From Bacteroidia bacterium (lineage in GTDB: Bacteria > Bacteroidota > Bacteroidia > UKL13-3), in NCBI GenBank assembly GCA_018058135.1, contig JAGPCK010000004.1, forward strand, positions 30,234-94,233: a stretch of DNA of 64,000 bases, given 5' to 3'. Shown here piece by piece: positions 1-8,897 of this stretch. The position numbers were made by a program, and so were the translations under genes. Below the pieces are notes generated by a model. It was not told the origin of the DNA and did not search any database. It saw only the letters and a program-made list of their open reading frames with translations. Within the stretch, counting starts at the first letter, position 1, and each line of letters starts with the position of its first letter.

Positions 1-2
1 CA

Positions 3-710
3 GCCCAGGTAAATGAAAGTGCAAACACCACCCTGCTTGGTTTAAAAGGTATACCTTCCATTGCCGAAGATGTGGCCATTGCCCGCGATATAGAACTGCT
101 GCGCTACACCGGAGGCAGATTACACATTGCTAAAGTGAGTACTGCCACAGGAGTTGACCTTATTCGAAAAGCCAAAAAGGAAAAACTGAACATTACTTGT
201 GACGTTTCAGTAAACAATTTACTGTTTACTGATGCCGATATCAGTTCATACGATACCAACTTAAAAGTTACTCCACCTCTTCGTAATGCAAGTGACCGCA
301 AGGCATTAATCAAAGGATTGACTGACGGCACCATTGATAGCATTTGCAGCGACCACCAACCGCAGGATACCGAAAGTAAACAAGTAGAATTTGAATATGC
401 CCGGTATGGGGCCATTGGTTTGCAAACTTGTTTTGCGGCCCTCAACACCTACCTGAGCAAAGAACTTTCTACCGAACTGGTAGTACAAAAACTAAGCGAA
501 GGTGCACGCAAAGTATTAAACATAAGCGTTCCTGTAATAGCTGAAAAAGCAAAAGCTGAATTCACACTGTTTGACACTGAAGCTGAATGGCACTTCACTC
601 CTGCCATCAATCAATCTAAATCTAATAATTCATCCTTGTTGTTTAAGCCCCTTAAAGGAAAAGCAGTGGCTGTGTGCAACAAAGGAAAACTAATGATACT
701 AACCGCATGA
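3..710 (+). CDS. dihydroorotase-like protein, 3' part, probably non-catalytic
   Basis: The 5' end is outside the window; 235 codons remain. The sequence matches the C-terminal half of class I dihydroorotases (amidohydrolase superfamily, pyrimidine synthesis), including TPPLRNASDR and the SDHQPQD loop whose Asp (codon at 351) is the catalytic acid in active enzymes. Two expected metal-binding positions are changed. The HxCHVST strand reads LHIAKVST, with Lys at codon 132 where a His is usual, and the TPHHLL segment reads VSVNNLL, with Asn-Asn at codons 213-218. Family knowledge: such pseudo-dihydroorotases exist and can serve as structural partners of aspartate transcarbamoylase. I infer that role here. 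The N-terminal HxH motif is not visible, so activity cannot be fully excluded. The stop overlaps the next start as ATGA. Confidence 0.85.
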   Translation, partial: AQVNESANTTLLGLKGIPSIAEDVAIARDIELLRYTGGRLHIAKVSTATGVDLIRKAKKEKLNITCDVSVNNLLFTDADISSYDTNLKVTPPLRNASDRKALIKGLTDGTIDSICSDHQPQDTESKQVEFEYARYGAIGLQTCFAALNTYLSKELSTELVVQKLSEGARKVLNISVPVIAEKAKAEFTLFDTEAEWHFTPAINQSKSNNSSLLFKPLKGKAVAVCNKGKLMILTA

Positions 711-1453
711 CACAACACCCTCCAGTACACCTACACCTACCCGTTTTAAATGCCATGCGTACACTTATTGATACGTATGCAGGAGCGCTTGTAAAACGAG
801 GTCAACCACCTATTGACGCAGCTGGTGTTATCATTTCCATTGACAAAGTTTTACAAAGCGAACACTCTTTTCTGGAGAAAGTAAAAGCTGTTGATGAGAT
901 TATCTCAGCTAATGAACAACTTATCGTGCTTAAAGAGTTCTGTTTTGATTTACTGATGGTCAACTTTCTGGCTGCTGAGGTAGAAGCTATGGACGAAGAT
1001 TACCTTGAATCTGCTGAATGGACTGATATTGAAGAAAAAACCATTACTCGCGGAACGGAATTACTGAGCCTTCTTCTTTACCTCAATGAATCTATGGAAG
1101 ATGAAGTAGAGATAAGTCTGCATGATTTTCTCACTGAGTTTTTGCTGGCAGATGATGATGAGTTTCAGGATGAACACCACATTTACGAATCCATTATCAC
1201 CAACCAACATTTGCTGGAAGCTGATTTAGACGAGATGATTGCTACCTGGAACGATGTAAAAGTAGATTCAGAAATTGCAGATTTGTTTATACCTATGCTC
1301 ATATTTTTTGCCGACAGTGAAACAAGTGGTGAAGAAGAAATTGCTGAGCTGATGAAAGTAGATAGTATTCCGGCTGAGCAGGTAGCTGTGCTGGATGCGG
1401 TTTATTCCTTTAAAAACAGTTTTCAATCCTCAATTCAAATAAATTCTAATTAA
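707..1453 (+). CDS. acidic protein of unknown function
   Basis: A 248-residue protein whose ATG at 707 overlaps the upstream TGA as ATGA. I chose this start over an in-frame ATG at 674, which would lie inside the dihydroorotase-like gene. I do not recognise a domain. The protein is strongly acidic, with runs of Asp and Glu around residues 75-100 and 125-165. It is largely predicted helical, with no signal peptide and no clear membrane segment, so it is probably cytosolic. It sits between the dihydroorotase-like gene and a DUF4199 gene, all closely spaced on one strand, which suggests a single transcript. Confidence 0.75.
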   Translation: MTQHPPVHLHLPVLNAMRTLIDTYAGALVKRGQPPIDAAGVIISIDKVLQSEHSFLEKVKAVDEIISANEQLIVLKEFCFDLLMVNFLAAEVEAMDEDYLESAEWTDIEEKTITRGTELLSLLLYLNESMEDEVEISLHDFLTEFLLADDDEFQDEHHIYESIITNQHLLEADLDEMIATWNDVKVDSEIADLFIPMLIFFADSETSGEEEIAELMKVDSIPAEQVAVLDAVYSFKNSFQSSIQINSN

Positions 1454-1459
1454 TACACT

Positions 1460-2005
1460 ATGACAATTGATCAACAACCTTTCGTACAAGTTCCTATGAA
1501 CCGTACTGCCATGAAATGGGGAGCCATTATGGGATTTGCGGGTATTATTGTAACACTCGTATTCTACTTTACCACAGGTAAAATGGATTCGAAAAATCCT
1601 TTTCAAATGATTTTGGGTTTTGCCATCATTATCGGTGGTTTGATTATGTGCGTGAAAGAACAACGTGATGAATTGCAAAATGGTTATATCTCATTTGGAA
1701 GAGCACTTGGTGTAGCAATGCTAACCGTGCTTTTTTCTTCAATAATCTCCGGCTTCTTTACATATGTTTTTCTAAAATTCGGTGCACCCGAAATTCTGCA
1801 AAATATGGTAACTGAAATAGAAGACAAAATGCGTGAACAAGGACAAAGTGATGAACAAATTGAAATGAGTATAAGTATGATGAGCAAGATGATGCAACCA
1901 GGCATTATTACCATTATGGGTGTGTTTATGTCGGCATTAATGAGTTTGGTTCCTGCATTGATTATTGCAGCAGTGATGAAAAAAGAACAAGAAGCGGGGT
2001 TTTAA
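1460..2005 (+). CDS. DUF4199 integral membrane protein
   Basis: A 181-residue membrane protein of the DUF4199 family, which is typical of Bacteroidota. Hydrophobic segments occur near residues 18-40, 48-66, 82-107 and 150-175. Between the third and fourth lies a polar Met/Glu-rich stretch containing EIEDKMREQGQSDEQIE. The family has no established biochemical role. The gene starts 6 bases after the previous stop and ends 3 bases before the GT2 gene. In my knowledge DUF4199 genes often sit beside such a GT2 gene in this phylum, so a shared envelope role is plausible but unproven. Confidence 0.85.
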   Translation: MTIDQQPFVQVPMNRTAMKWGAIMGFAGIIVTLVFYFTTGKMDSKNPFQMILGFAIIIGGLIMCVKEQRDELQNGYISFGRALGVAMLTVLFSSIISGFFTYVFLKFGAPEILQNMVTEIEDKMREQGQSDEQIEMSISMMSKMMQPGIITIMGVFMSALMSLVPALIIAAVMKKEQEAGF

Positions 2006-2008
2006 AAA

Positions 2009-2971
2009 ATGGATATTTCGGTAGTTATACCTTTATACAACGAAGAAGAATCGCTGCCTGAATTGTGCGGGTGGATTGACGAGGTAATGAAAAAACACTC
2101 ATTTATCTACGAGGTGATACTAATTGACGATGGCAGCAATGATAATTCATGGAACATTGTTGAGTCTATTACCGATGCTAATCCGAATATTAAAGGAATA
2201 AAATTCAGACGTAACTATGGTAAATCACCGGCCCTGAATGTGGGCTTTGATGCTGCACAAGGTAACGTGGTTATAACTATGGATGCTGACTTGCAGGATA
2301 GTCCGGATGAAATCCCTGACCTGTACCGCATGATAACGGAAGAAGGCTGGGATTTGGTTTCAGGTTGGAAAAGGAAACGATATGACCCCATCACCAAAAC
2401 TTTACCCACCAAACTATTCAACTGGGCCACACGTAAAATGTCGGGGATTTATCTACACGATTTTAACTGCGGTTTAAAAGCATACAAAAAAGACGTTATC
2501 AAAGGAATTGAGGTATACGGTGAAATGCACCGATACATTCCCGTAATAGCCAAATGGGCCGGTTTCAAAAAAATAACCGAAAAGGCAGTTGAACATAGGG
2601 CACGTAAATACGGAACTTCCAAGTTTGGTATTGAGCGGTTTGTAAACGGTTTTTTAGATTTACTCACCATATTTTTTGTATCCAAATTCGGCAAAAGACC
2701 CATGCACTTTTTTGGTGTGTTGGGCACACTTTCCTTCCTGAGCGGTTTCTTTTTCACCATCTACCTCGTAGTTGAAAAAATACGTGTATTAACATACAAC
2801 CTGCCGGGCAGGGATATAGTAGATAAACCTTCGTTTTACATTGCGCTGGCTTTACTTATTATTGGTGTGCAGTTATTTCTGGCAGGTTTCTTAGGCGAAA
2901 TGATTGCCCGCAATGCACACGACAGAAACAACTACGCCATTACCAAAAGAAAGGGATTCGGCATTGAGTAA
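2009..2971 (+). CDS. polyprenyl-phosphate-type family 2 glycosyltransferase
   Basis: A 320-residue GT2 enzyme of the DPM1/GtrB/ArnC type. The GT-A domain fills residues 1-220: nucleotide-binding IDDGS at 39-43, the DAD metal motif at 92-94 and DLQDSPDE just after it. Two C-terminal membrane helices lie at about 230-255 and 273-298. Enzymes of this build transfer a sugar from an NDP-sugar to undecaprenyl phosphate on the inner face of the cytoplasmic membrane. The sugar cannot be told from sequence. The 3' end overlaps the probable TTG start of the next glycosyltransferase, so it may supply a lipid-linked sugar to the glycan genes downstream. Confidence 0.92.
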   Translation: MDISVVIPLYNEEESLPELCGWIDEVMKKHSFIYEVILIDDGSNDNSWNIVESITDANPNIKGIKFRRNYGKSPALNVGFDAAQGNVVITMDADLQDSPDEIPDLYRMITEEGWDLVSGWKRKRYDPITKTLPTKLFNWATRKMSGIYLHDFNCGLKAYKKDVIKGIEVYGEMHRYIPVIAKWAGFKKITEKAVEHRARKYGTSKFGIERFVNGFLDLLTIFFVSKFGKRPMHFFGVLGTLSFLSGFFFTIYLVVEKIRVLTYNLPGRDIVDKPSFYIALALLIIGVQLFLAGFLGEMIARNAHDRNNYAITKRKGFGIE

Positions 2972-4079
2972 AATCCTCATTGTTGGTCCGGCACATCCGT
3001 TCAGAGGTGGTATTGCCGACCTGAATGAGCGCTTAGCAATTGAGTTAACAAATCAGGGACATCAGGTAGAAATACTCAGCTTTTCCTTGCAATATCCCTC
3101 CTTTTTATTTCCTGGCAAATCACAGACTTCTGCCGGTGAAGCACCTAAAGGAATTACCATACATTCCATCATTAACTCAGTTAATCCTTTGAGTTGGATT
3201 ACTGCCGGCTATAAATTCAGAAAACAACGTTTCGATATTGTTATCTTCCGTTACTGGTTGCCTTTTTTTGCACCTGCTTTCGGGACCATTGCCCGAATTC
3301 TTAAAAGAAAAAACACACGCATCATCGCTATTACTGATAATGCCATACCTCATGAAAAAAGGCCGGGAGACCGCTTATTGAGCAGATACTTTCTTACAAA
3401 ATGTGATGGCTTTTTATGTATGTCTTCAGCCGTAGCAGAGGATCTAAGAACTTTAAGCCTGCAACAAAAAGTAGTAGTGACTCCTCATCCCATGTATGAT
3501 ATTTACGGGAAAGCCATCAGCAGAGAAGATGCACTGAAACAGTTGAACCTCTCGCCTGATTTTGACTACTTGTTGTTTTTCGGGTTTGTGAGAAAATATA
3601 AAGGACTAGACTTACTCCTTGAGGCTTTTGGTCAAATCAATAATGACAGATTGAAATTGATTATTGCCGGTGAATATTACGAGAACCCTTCTTTCTATGA
3701 AGAAATTATCAGCAAACACGGAATGGAAAACCGTATTATCCATTTCTCCCGCTTTATAGATGACCGTGAGGTGCCAGCGTTTTTCTGTGCGGCCAATTTG
3801 CTGGTACAACCTTACCGAAGTGCCACCCAAAGCGGGGTTGCACAAATTGCCTATTATTACAACCTGCCTATGGTGGTTACCAACGTGGGTGGACTGGCAG
3901 AAATAGTACCCGATAACAAAGCCGGCTATTGCACCGCACCTGATAGCGGTGAAATAACACAGGCCATTAACAGCTACTTCACCAACAACAAGGAAAGTGA
4001 AATGAGAAGTTTTATATTGCAACACAGAAAAAAATTTGAGTGGCAGCATTTCACTCAGCAACTGATGAGCTTGTATTGA
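2964..4079 (+). CDS. GT-B fold glycosyltransferase, family 4 type
   Basis: A glycosyltransferase of about 371 residues. Homology begins at SKILIVGPAHPFRGGIADL, a typical N-terminal strand and Gly-rich loop. I therefore place the start at TTG 2964, overlapping the GT2 stop by 8 bases; an ATG at 2904 would add a segment read in another frame inside the upstream gene. The C-terminal Rossmann half carries LLFFGFVRKYKGLDLLLEA and an SGVAQIAYYYNLPMVVTNVGGLAEIV segment (given here by its ends, about 60 residues before the C-terminus), which binds the sugar nucleotide. It is cytosolic or membrane-associated. Donor and acceptor are unknown. The stop overlaps the following TTG start. Confidence 0.88.
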   Translation: MSKILIVGPAHPFRGGIADLNERLAIELTNQGHQVEILSFSLQYPSFLFPGKSQTSAGEAPKGITIHSIINSVNPLSWITAGYKFRKQRFDIVIFRYWLPFFAPAFGTIARILKRKNTRIIAITDNAIPHEKRPGDRLLSRYFLTKCDGFLCMSSAVAEDLRTLSLQQKVVVTPHPMYDIYGKAISREDALKQLNLSPDFDYLLFFGFVRKYKGLDLLLEAFGQINNDRLKLIIAGEYYENPSFYEEIISKHGMENRIIHFSRFIDDREVPAFFCAANLLVQPYRSATQSGVAQIAYYYNLPMVVTNVGGLAEIVPDNKAGYCTAPDSGEITQAINSYFTNNKESEMRSFILQHRKKFEWQHFTQQLMSLY

Positions 4080-5200
4080 AAGAGAGAACTAAAATATGTC
4101 ATTTATCAACCGTTCATTTACCTTTTGATACAAGGGTTTTCCACCGTGAATGCATATCACTGAGTAAAGAATATGAAGTATATCTGGTAGGAAATTACTG
4201 CAAAGACAAAATTGAATCAGGGATTAACCTGAGGGGAATTAAGCCCTACTCCAGCCGTTTAAAACGTATTTTAATCAATATTCCTAAAGTAATGTGGAAA
4301 GGCGTAACCATCAATGCCAGATTATACCACATTCATGACCCTGAACTTATCCCCGTAGGAATCCTCCTGCGAATGATGGGTAAAAAAGTCATTTATGATA
4401 TTCATGAAAACTACAGTCAGGTTATAAAACTAAAAAATTGGGTGCCATTCCCTGCGCTCGCAATTTCAGCATACAAAATTGTAGAGTGGATGGGATTAAA
4501 GGTTTTTTCGGGCATTATATTGTCTGAAGACTCTTACAAGAAATTTTACCCCAAGACTGACACCGTTACTATACACAACTTTGCTTTTATTGATCAACTG
4601 AGGAAATTCAGGGTAGAAAACAGGCACCAAATGCCTGCACATTTGTTTTACATGGGCAGTTTGGATGAGTTGTACTGCATTATGGAAATGTTAGAGGCCA
4701 TATCCATACTAACCAGAAAAGGCATAGCGATAAAGTGTACCATGTTAGGCTCCATGTCAAAAGACATTCGAGGAAAACTAGAAAACAGTGCTGTATACAA
4801 AGAGGTGAAACACCTGATTGAATTTTTGCCGTACATGAAATCGGAAGAAGGATATGCAAAATCTCTCACTGCCACCATTGGGTTATGTCTGGTAAATAAA
4901 AATGCCAACTCCTACGAATCATACCCCCGAAAAATGTTTGAATACATGAGCATTGGTTTGCCCTTTATTACTTCCGACTTTCCGCTTTACAAAAATGTGG
5001 CTGAGAAGCATCAATGCGGTGTGTGTGTAAATCCCAGTTCGCCCAGTGAGATAGCAGCAGATTTAGAGAAGATGATTAATGACCCTGCTAAACGCGAACT
5101 GATGAGCAAAAATGCCATTAAAGCTGCTGAAGAGCATTTCGACTGGAAGCATGAGGAATTAAAATTACACGAATTGTACAATACGCTGCTTACTCGTTAA
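4076..5200 (+). CDS. GT-B fold glycosyltransferase, family 4 type
   Basis: A protein of about 374 residues. The first conserved strand reads KICHLSTVHLPFDTRVFHRE, common at the N-terminus of GT4 enzymes. I chose TTG 4076, which overlaps the previous stop as TTGA and puts this strand right at the N-terminus. A GTG at 4040 would extend 36 bases into the upstream gene. The C-terminal half has NANSYESYPRKMFEYMSIGLP, the E-x7-E-like sugar-nucleotide region. It follows another glycosyltransferase and precedes the ABC exporter genes by 9 bases, so it probably builds the exported glycan. Donor unknown. Confidence 0.86.
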   Translation: MKERTKICHLSTVHLPFDTRVFHRECISLSKEYEVYLVGNYCKDKIESGINLRGIKPYSSRLKRILINIPKVMWKGVTINARLYHIHDPELIPVGILLRMMGKKVIYDIHENYSQVIKLKNWVPFPALAISAYKIVEWMGLKVFSGIILSEDSYKKFYPKTDTVTIHNFAFIDQLRKFRVENRHQMPAHLFYMGSLDELYCIMEMLEAISILTRKGIAIKCTMLGSMSKDIRGKLENSAVYKEVKHLIEFLPYMKSEEGYAKSLTATIGLCLVNKNANSYESYPRKMFEYMSIGLPFITSDFPLYKNVAEKHQCGVCVNPSSPSEIAADLEKMINDPAKRELMSKNAIKAAEEHFDWKHEELKLHELYNTLLTR

Positions 5201-5209
5201 ATTCGCTTC

Positions 5210-6001
5210 ATGCAACGGGTCATCACGCCATATTATTCTTTATCGCAATCTGTAAGGGATATATTCCGCTTCAGAAGCCTTATCGGATTCTTCATTTGGC
5301 GCGAACTGAAGGTACGCTACAAACACACATTATTGGGAGTACTGTGGTCTGTTATGCAACCTGCCTTACTAACGGCAGTATTGTATACAGTGTGGTACAA
5401 CCAATCTGATACAAAAGAGCATTATCTTCAGCAACTGGTATGGAGCATTTGTTTATGGACCTATATCAGTAGCAGTTTAAATTATGCCATTAACAGCATT
5501 ACCTCAAATGAGAAAATAATTAAAAAAAATGCTTTCCCAAGGCTTGTGCTTCCTGTGTCAGCCATTTTTGTAGCTTTGTTTGAACTGTTCATCAATTGTA
5601 TGGCTGCGTTTATTTTTCTCAGCATTTACAAGCATCCATTTAACCCATCATTTGCCTTGTTAGACCTCCAATTACCTGTACTCATTTGTACAATATTATT
5701 TTCTCTGGGTGCTGGATTTTGGGTATCCTCCTTAAGTGCAATTTACAAGGATGTGAGGTATGCGCTTCCTTTTCTTATTCAGCTTGTATTTTTTGTAACA
5801 CCCGTTTTTTATGAAGTAAGTTCCGATAAAGTAGTGTGGGGACAATGGGTAAATATAAATCCCTTATCTGGCATATTTGAAGCCATCAAACACAACTACT
5901 CCATGCCTCCGCTATACAGTTGGATGTTTAGTTTAATGTTATGCATAACAGGCATTGTTTTTTTTCAGCGCAATGAATTTAAAACTAACGATTTGTTGTA
6001 A
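5210..6001 (+). CDS. wzm: ABC-2 polysaccharide exporter, membrane subunit
   Basis: A 263-residue permease of the Wzm/TagG/KpsM type. The amphipathic N-terminal motif IWRELKVRYKHTLLGVLWSV precedes about six hydrophobic segments, as usual in this family, and the length is normal. It would form the channel that moves a lipid-linked polysaccharide across the cytoplasmic membrane. The stop overlaps the ATG of the ATPase gene (TAATG), the usual tight coupling of the two subunits. Wzm/Wzt systems export O-antigen or teichoic-acid-like chains completed in the cytoplasm. Confidence 0.93.
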   Translation: MQRVITPYYSLSQSVRDIFRFRSLIGFFIWRELKVRYKHTLLGVLWSVMQPALLTAVLYTVWYNQSDTKEHYLQQLVWSICLWTYISSSLNYAINSITSNEKIIKKNAFPRLVLPVSAIFVALFELFINCMAAFIFLSIYKHPFNPSFALLDLQLPVLICTILFSLGAGFWVSSLSAIYKDVRYALPFLIQLVFFVTPVFYEVSSDKVVWGQWVNINPLSGIFEAIKHNYSMPPLYSWMFSLMLCITGIVFFQRNEFKTNDLL

Positions 6002-7194
6002 TGTCAGTCGCTTTAAAAATAGAAAACGTATCAAAAAGTTTTAAACGAAGCGGTTATAAACAACCTTACAAAAGTTTGCGCGAGGATTTGATGCAACTGT
6101 TTGCCCGAAAAACGGAGAAAAAATTTACAGCGCTTGATACCGTTTCTTTTGATGTAAATACTGGCGAAACACTTGGCATTATAGGCCGAAACGGGGCCGG
6201 GAAATCCACCTTACTAAAACTCATATCGGGCATCAGCCTGCCTGACAGTGGTAAAATACACATTAACGGCAGTGTAAGTAGCCTGCTGGAATTGGGAACC
6301 GGCTTTCACCCTGAGTTAAGCGGATACGAAAACATTCTTTTCAGCGGGGCTCTTTTAGGAATGAACAAAAAAGAGGTATTGGAAAAAGCGGATGAAATTA
6401 TTGCTTTTGCAGGGTTGGAAGATTTTATACAAACACCCGTAAAACATTACTCCAGCGGAATGCAATTACGGCTGGGGTTTTCAGTGAATGCTCACCTTAA
6501 TGCAGAGATAATCTTAATTGATGAAGTGCTGGCTGTGGGTGATGCTGCTTTTCAGAAAAAATGTTTCTCCAAAGTTGATGAAATCAAGCGTTCAGGTAAA
6601 ACTATTTTACTGGTTAGTCACCAATTGGAGCAAATTAAGAAATACTGCAACCGGGTGATTTGGATGGATGAAGGAAAAATAATGGCCGCGGGAAATGCCG
6701 AAGAAACCTGTACGCTTTACCTGAATTCACTTACAACTGCAAAACCATTAACAGAAGCTGTTTTCAAAGGCAGTCTCACAGAAAATATACGCTTTACTAC
6801 AGTAAGCATAAACGAACGGGAACAGGAACTCCGTTTCTCACCAGCACAAGAGCTTCGTTTCGCTTACACGTTCAAGGTAAACAATGCTTTGTTCTTCAGA
6901 AGTGCCGTAAGTGTTTTTAAAGATGATGTCAGGTTGTTTACTCTGCATGATTTTAAAGAAGCGGTGAATACTATTGAAGGCACACATCACGTCAGTTTTA
7001 CTTTACCTGCTCATTTGTTAAGACCGGGACGGTACACCATTGCATTGGGCGGACATGATGCCGAAAATACCTATTGGATATGGGGTGAAAATGTTGCCGC
7101 CTTTACAATGGATGAAGTATGGGATGAATTAACTGACCCTACCGCTCATGGTATTTTTACTATATCAACCGATATTAAACGAACAACGCAGTGA
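6001..7194 (+). CDS. wzt: ABC polysaccharide exporter, ATPase with C-terminal cargo domain
   Basis: A 397-residue ATPase. The nucleotide-binding domain has Walker A GRNGAGKST at 62-70, signature YSSGMQLRL at 150-158, Walker B ILIDEVLAVGD at 171-181 and an H-loop SHQ near 208. Residues from about 250 to the end form an extra beta-rich domain like the C-terminal carbohydrate-binding domain of O-antigen Wzt. In characterised systems that domain recognises a terminal modification of the finished chain and so sets export specificity. I infer that the exported glycan carries a cap, perhaps added by a methyltransferase or carbamoyltransferase encoded nearby. The stop overlaps the next GTG start as GTGA. 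Confidence 0.93.
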   Translation: MSVALKIENVSKSFKRSGYKQPYKSLREDLMQLFARKTEKKFTALDTVSFDVNTGETLGIIGRNGAGKSTLLKLISGISLPDSGKIHINGSVSSLLELGTGFHPELSGYENILFSGALLGMNKKEVLEKADEIIAFAGLEDFIQTPVKHYSSGMQLRLGFSVNAHLNAEIILIDEVLAVGDAAFQKKCFSKVDEIKRSGKTILLVSHQLEQIKKYCNRVIWMDEGKIMAAGNAEETCTLYLNSLTTAKPLTEAVFKGSLTENIRFTTVSINEREQELRFSPAQELRFAYTFKVNNALFFRSAVSVFKDDVRLFTLHDFKEAVNTIEGTHHVSFTLPAHLLRPGRYTIALGGHDAENTYWIWGENVAAFTMDEVWDELTDPTAHGIFTISTDIKRTTQ

Positions 7195-7859
7195 GCAGTA
7201 TTCCTAAATTAATTCACTATTGCCGGTTTGGTTATTTATCAGCAAACGAACTGCAAAATAGGTGTTTGAAAAGCTGGGAAAAGTTACTCCCTGAGTATAC
7301 ATTTCAACTTTGGAACGAACACAACGTACCTACTGATTCTGACTACCTGCTGAGTGCCATTAAAAATAAAAAATGGGCCAATGCTTCCAATTACATGCGG
7401 GCAAGGGCCTTGTATGAACAAGGCGGGATATATCTGGATACTGATATCGAAATGCTGAAATCATTTGATCACCTGCTCAATAATGAAATGTTTTTGGGTT
7501 ACGAAGACGATGCCTTCATCAACAATGCAGTATGGGGAAGTATAGCACAACACGCTTTCAGTAAACTGGTAATGGATAACATTGAGCAGGATTTTGATGG
7601 CACAGAGGAGGCCAATCTGAGTTCACCGCAACTCATTACACGCCTTATTCAATCGGATGAAACAAACAAAGCATCTATCCATCTGTATCCGAGAGAGTAC
7701 TTCTATCCTATACATTGGAATAAAAAAATCCCGGAGTTGTTTACTGAAAACACCTGTTGCATCCACCATTGGGAAGGTAGCTGGAAAGAAGTGCATAAGA
7801 ATAGCTTTATCAAAAGACTTTTGAAATTTGCCGGAATCAAGCCCTCTGCCGCACATTAG
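7191..7859 (+). CDS. DXD-containing glycosyltransferase (Gly_transf_sug / OCH1-like)
   Basis: A 222-residue enzyme starting with GTG 7191, coupled to the wzt stop as GTGA. The N-terminus IPKLIHYCRFG and the core LYEQGGIYLDTDIEML, with the DTD metal motif at 83-85, are typical of the sugar-binding DXD family found in capsule and lipooligosaccharide loci. These are small GT-A enzymes that often add galactose, mannose or N-acetylhexosamine; the donor is not predictable here. It is the last gene of the 2.0-7.9 kb plus-strand run and is followed by about 80 bases before a minus-strand gene. Confidence 0.88.
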   Translation: MSSIPKLIHYCRFGYLSANELQNRCLKSWEKLLPEYTFQLWNEHNVPTDSDYLLSAIKNKKWANASNYMRARALYEQGGIYLDTDIEMLKSFDHLLNNEMFLGYEDDAFINNAVWGSIAQHAFSKLVMDNIEQDFDGTEEANLSSPQLITRLIQSDETNKASIHLYPREYFYPIHWNKKIPELFTENTCCIHHWEGSWKEVHKNSFIKRLLKFAGIKPSAAH

Positions 7860-7942
7860 TTAGCCTTATATTGTCTGTAGCCCTTTCAACTCTTCCTACG
7901 ATGGAATTTGCACAAAAAAAAGACCTCAAAAACATATTGCTC

Positions 7943-8836
7943 CTAGGCCAAAACTGTATTGGGTAAGCCGGAAAGGTGTTTTGTTGTCAGACAAAAAATA
8001 TTATCCTCTTCAGGTAAATCCGATGAGGATTGCACCTCCAGCAAAGGTGATATTTTCCGCTTGGTACCTTTGAGTTTAAAAATACGGTACTCATTAACTC
8101 CCTTAATAAAATCAAATAAGTCATGTTGATCTGAGGTTGACAAATGTCCACACTCCAGTATAAGAGCCGGTGGATTTAGTGTACTAAGTTTGCTTCGCGC
8201 CCCTTTCAATACCTGAAGTTCGTGACCTTCCACATCAGCCTTGAGCAACTGTATTTCGCCAATCTCGGTATACGTAACTAACGGTTTCACCAATACCTCC
8301 AACCCTGATTTTTGCTTACTCTCGGGGATGAGTCCGTAAGTTCCCCGGTTGTTGATTTGATTATTTGCCATCCGCCCGTGATGCTGCGTTTCTCCCAAAG
8401 CCTCTTTATAAGGATAAATCTGAGAAAAACCGTTTAAGGCGATATTTTGCAGAAGTAACTGGTGTGTAGACGGAACAGGTTCAAAGGCGAAAACCGCACC
8501 TTGTTTACCCACAATGCGGGCAGCAAACAAACTCATTAACCCGATATGTGCACCGGCATCCACTACCTTATCATCGGGCTTTAACAAGTGTTGCATCACA
8601 AACAGGGTTCCTTTTTCATAAGTACCGGTATAGTAAATGGAGCGCTCAACAAAATTATCCTCCAGCGGATTAACCACCATACTGAAATTATAGCATGTGG
8701 TGACAACTGTAGAGCCAACGGGCGAAGGCAGCAGCAATCTGGCTAAAGCAAGTGCTGAACTACCACTGCCTTTGAAATTAAGATCATAAATATAATTCAC
8801 CAATTGATGAACTGATGCGAAACGCTCACTTGTCAT
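7943..8836 (-). CDS. FkbM family methyltransferase
   Basis: A 297-residue SAM-dependent methyltransferase. The core has the SAM loop DAGAHIGLMSLFAARIVG, the acidic strand end VFAFEPVPSTHQLLLQN, and KADVEGHELQVLKGA, a hallmark of FkbM proteins. FkbM enzymes O-methylate sugars or polyketides. I placed the start at ATG 8836, since a TAAATTTG promoter box lies 9 bases upstream at 8846-8853; a longer frame up to 8929 would run through this box. Its location beside Wzt, which has a cargo-recognition domain, makes a role as chain-capping methyltransferase possible (inference). Confidence 0.9.
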   Translation of the reverse strand: MTSERFASVHQLVNYIYDLNFKGSGSSALALARLLLPSPVGSTVVTTCYNFSMVVNPLEDNFVERSIYYTGTYEKGTLFVMQHLLKPDDKVVDAGAHIGLMSLFAARIVGKQGAVFAFEPVPSTHQLLLQNIALNGFSQIYPYKEALGETQHHGRMANNQINNRGTYGLIPESKQKSGLEVLVKPLVTYTEIGEIQLLKADVEGHELQVLKGARSKLSTLNPPALILECGHLSTSDQHDLFDFIKGVNEYRIFKLKGTKRKISPLLEVQSSSDLPEEDNIFCLTTKHLSGLPNTVLA

Positions 8837-8845
8837 GTACAGAAA

Positions 8846-8853
8846 CAAATTTA
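8846..8853 (-). promoter_or_regulatory. predicted -7 box for the FkbM gene
   Basis: The minus strand reads TAAATTTG, an exact match to the Bacteroidota consensus TAnnTTTG, 9 bases upstream of ATG 8836. No TTG element at the usual spacing is seen. It supports the shorter protein start. Confidence 0.5.
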
Positions 8854-8897
8854 ATGTAATATTGCAGTGTAAGCACACCAAAATTCCATTACATACA

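Noticed and set aside
3612..4061. 149-codon minus-strand frame
   Set aside because: It runs opposite to a well-supported glycosyltransferase and has no recognisable motif.
7901..7966. 21-codon plus-strand frame after the DXD glycosyltransferase
   Set aside because: Too short, overlaps the FkbM stop region and has no homology that I recognise.
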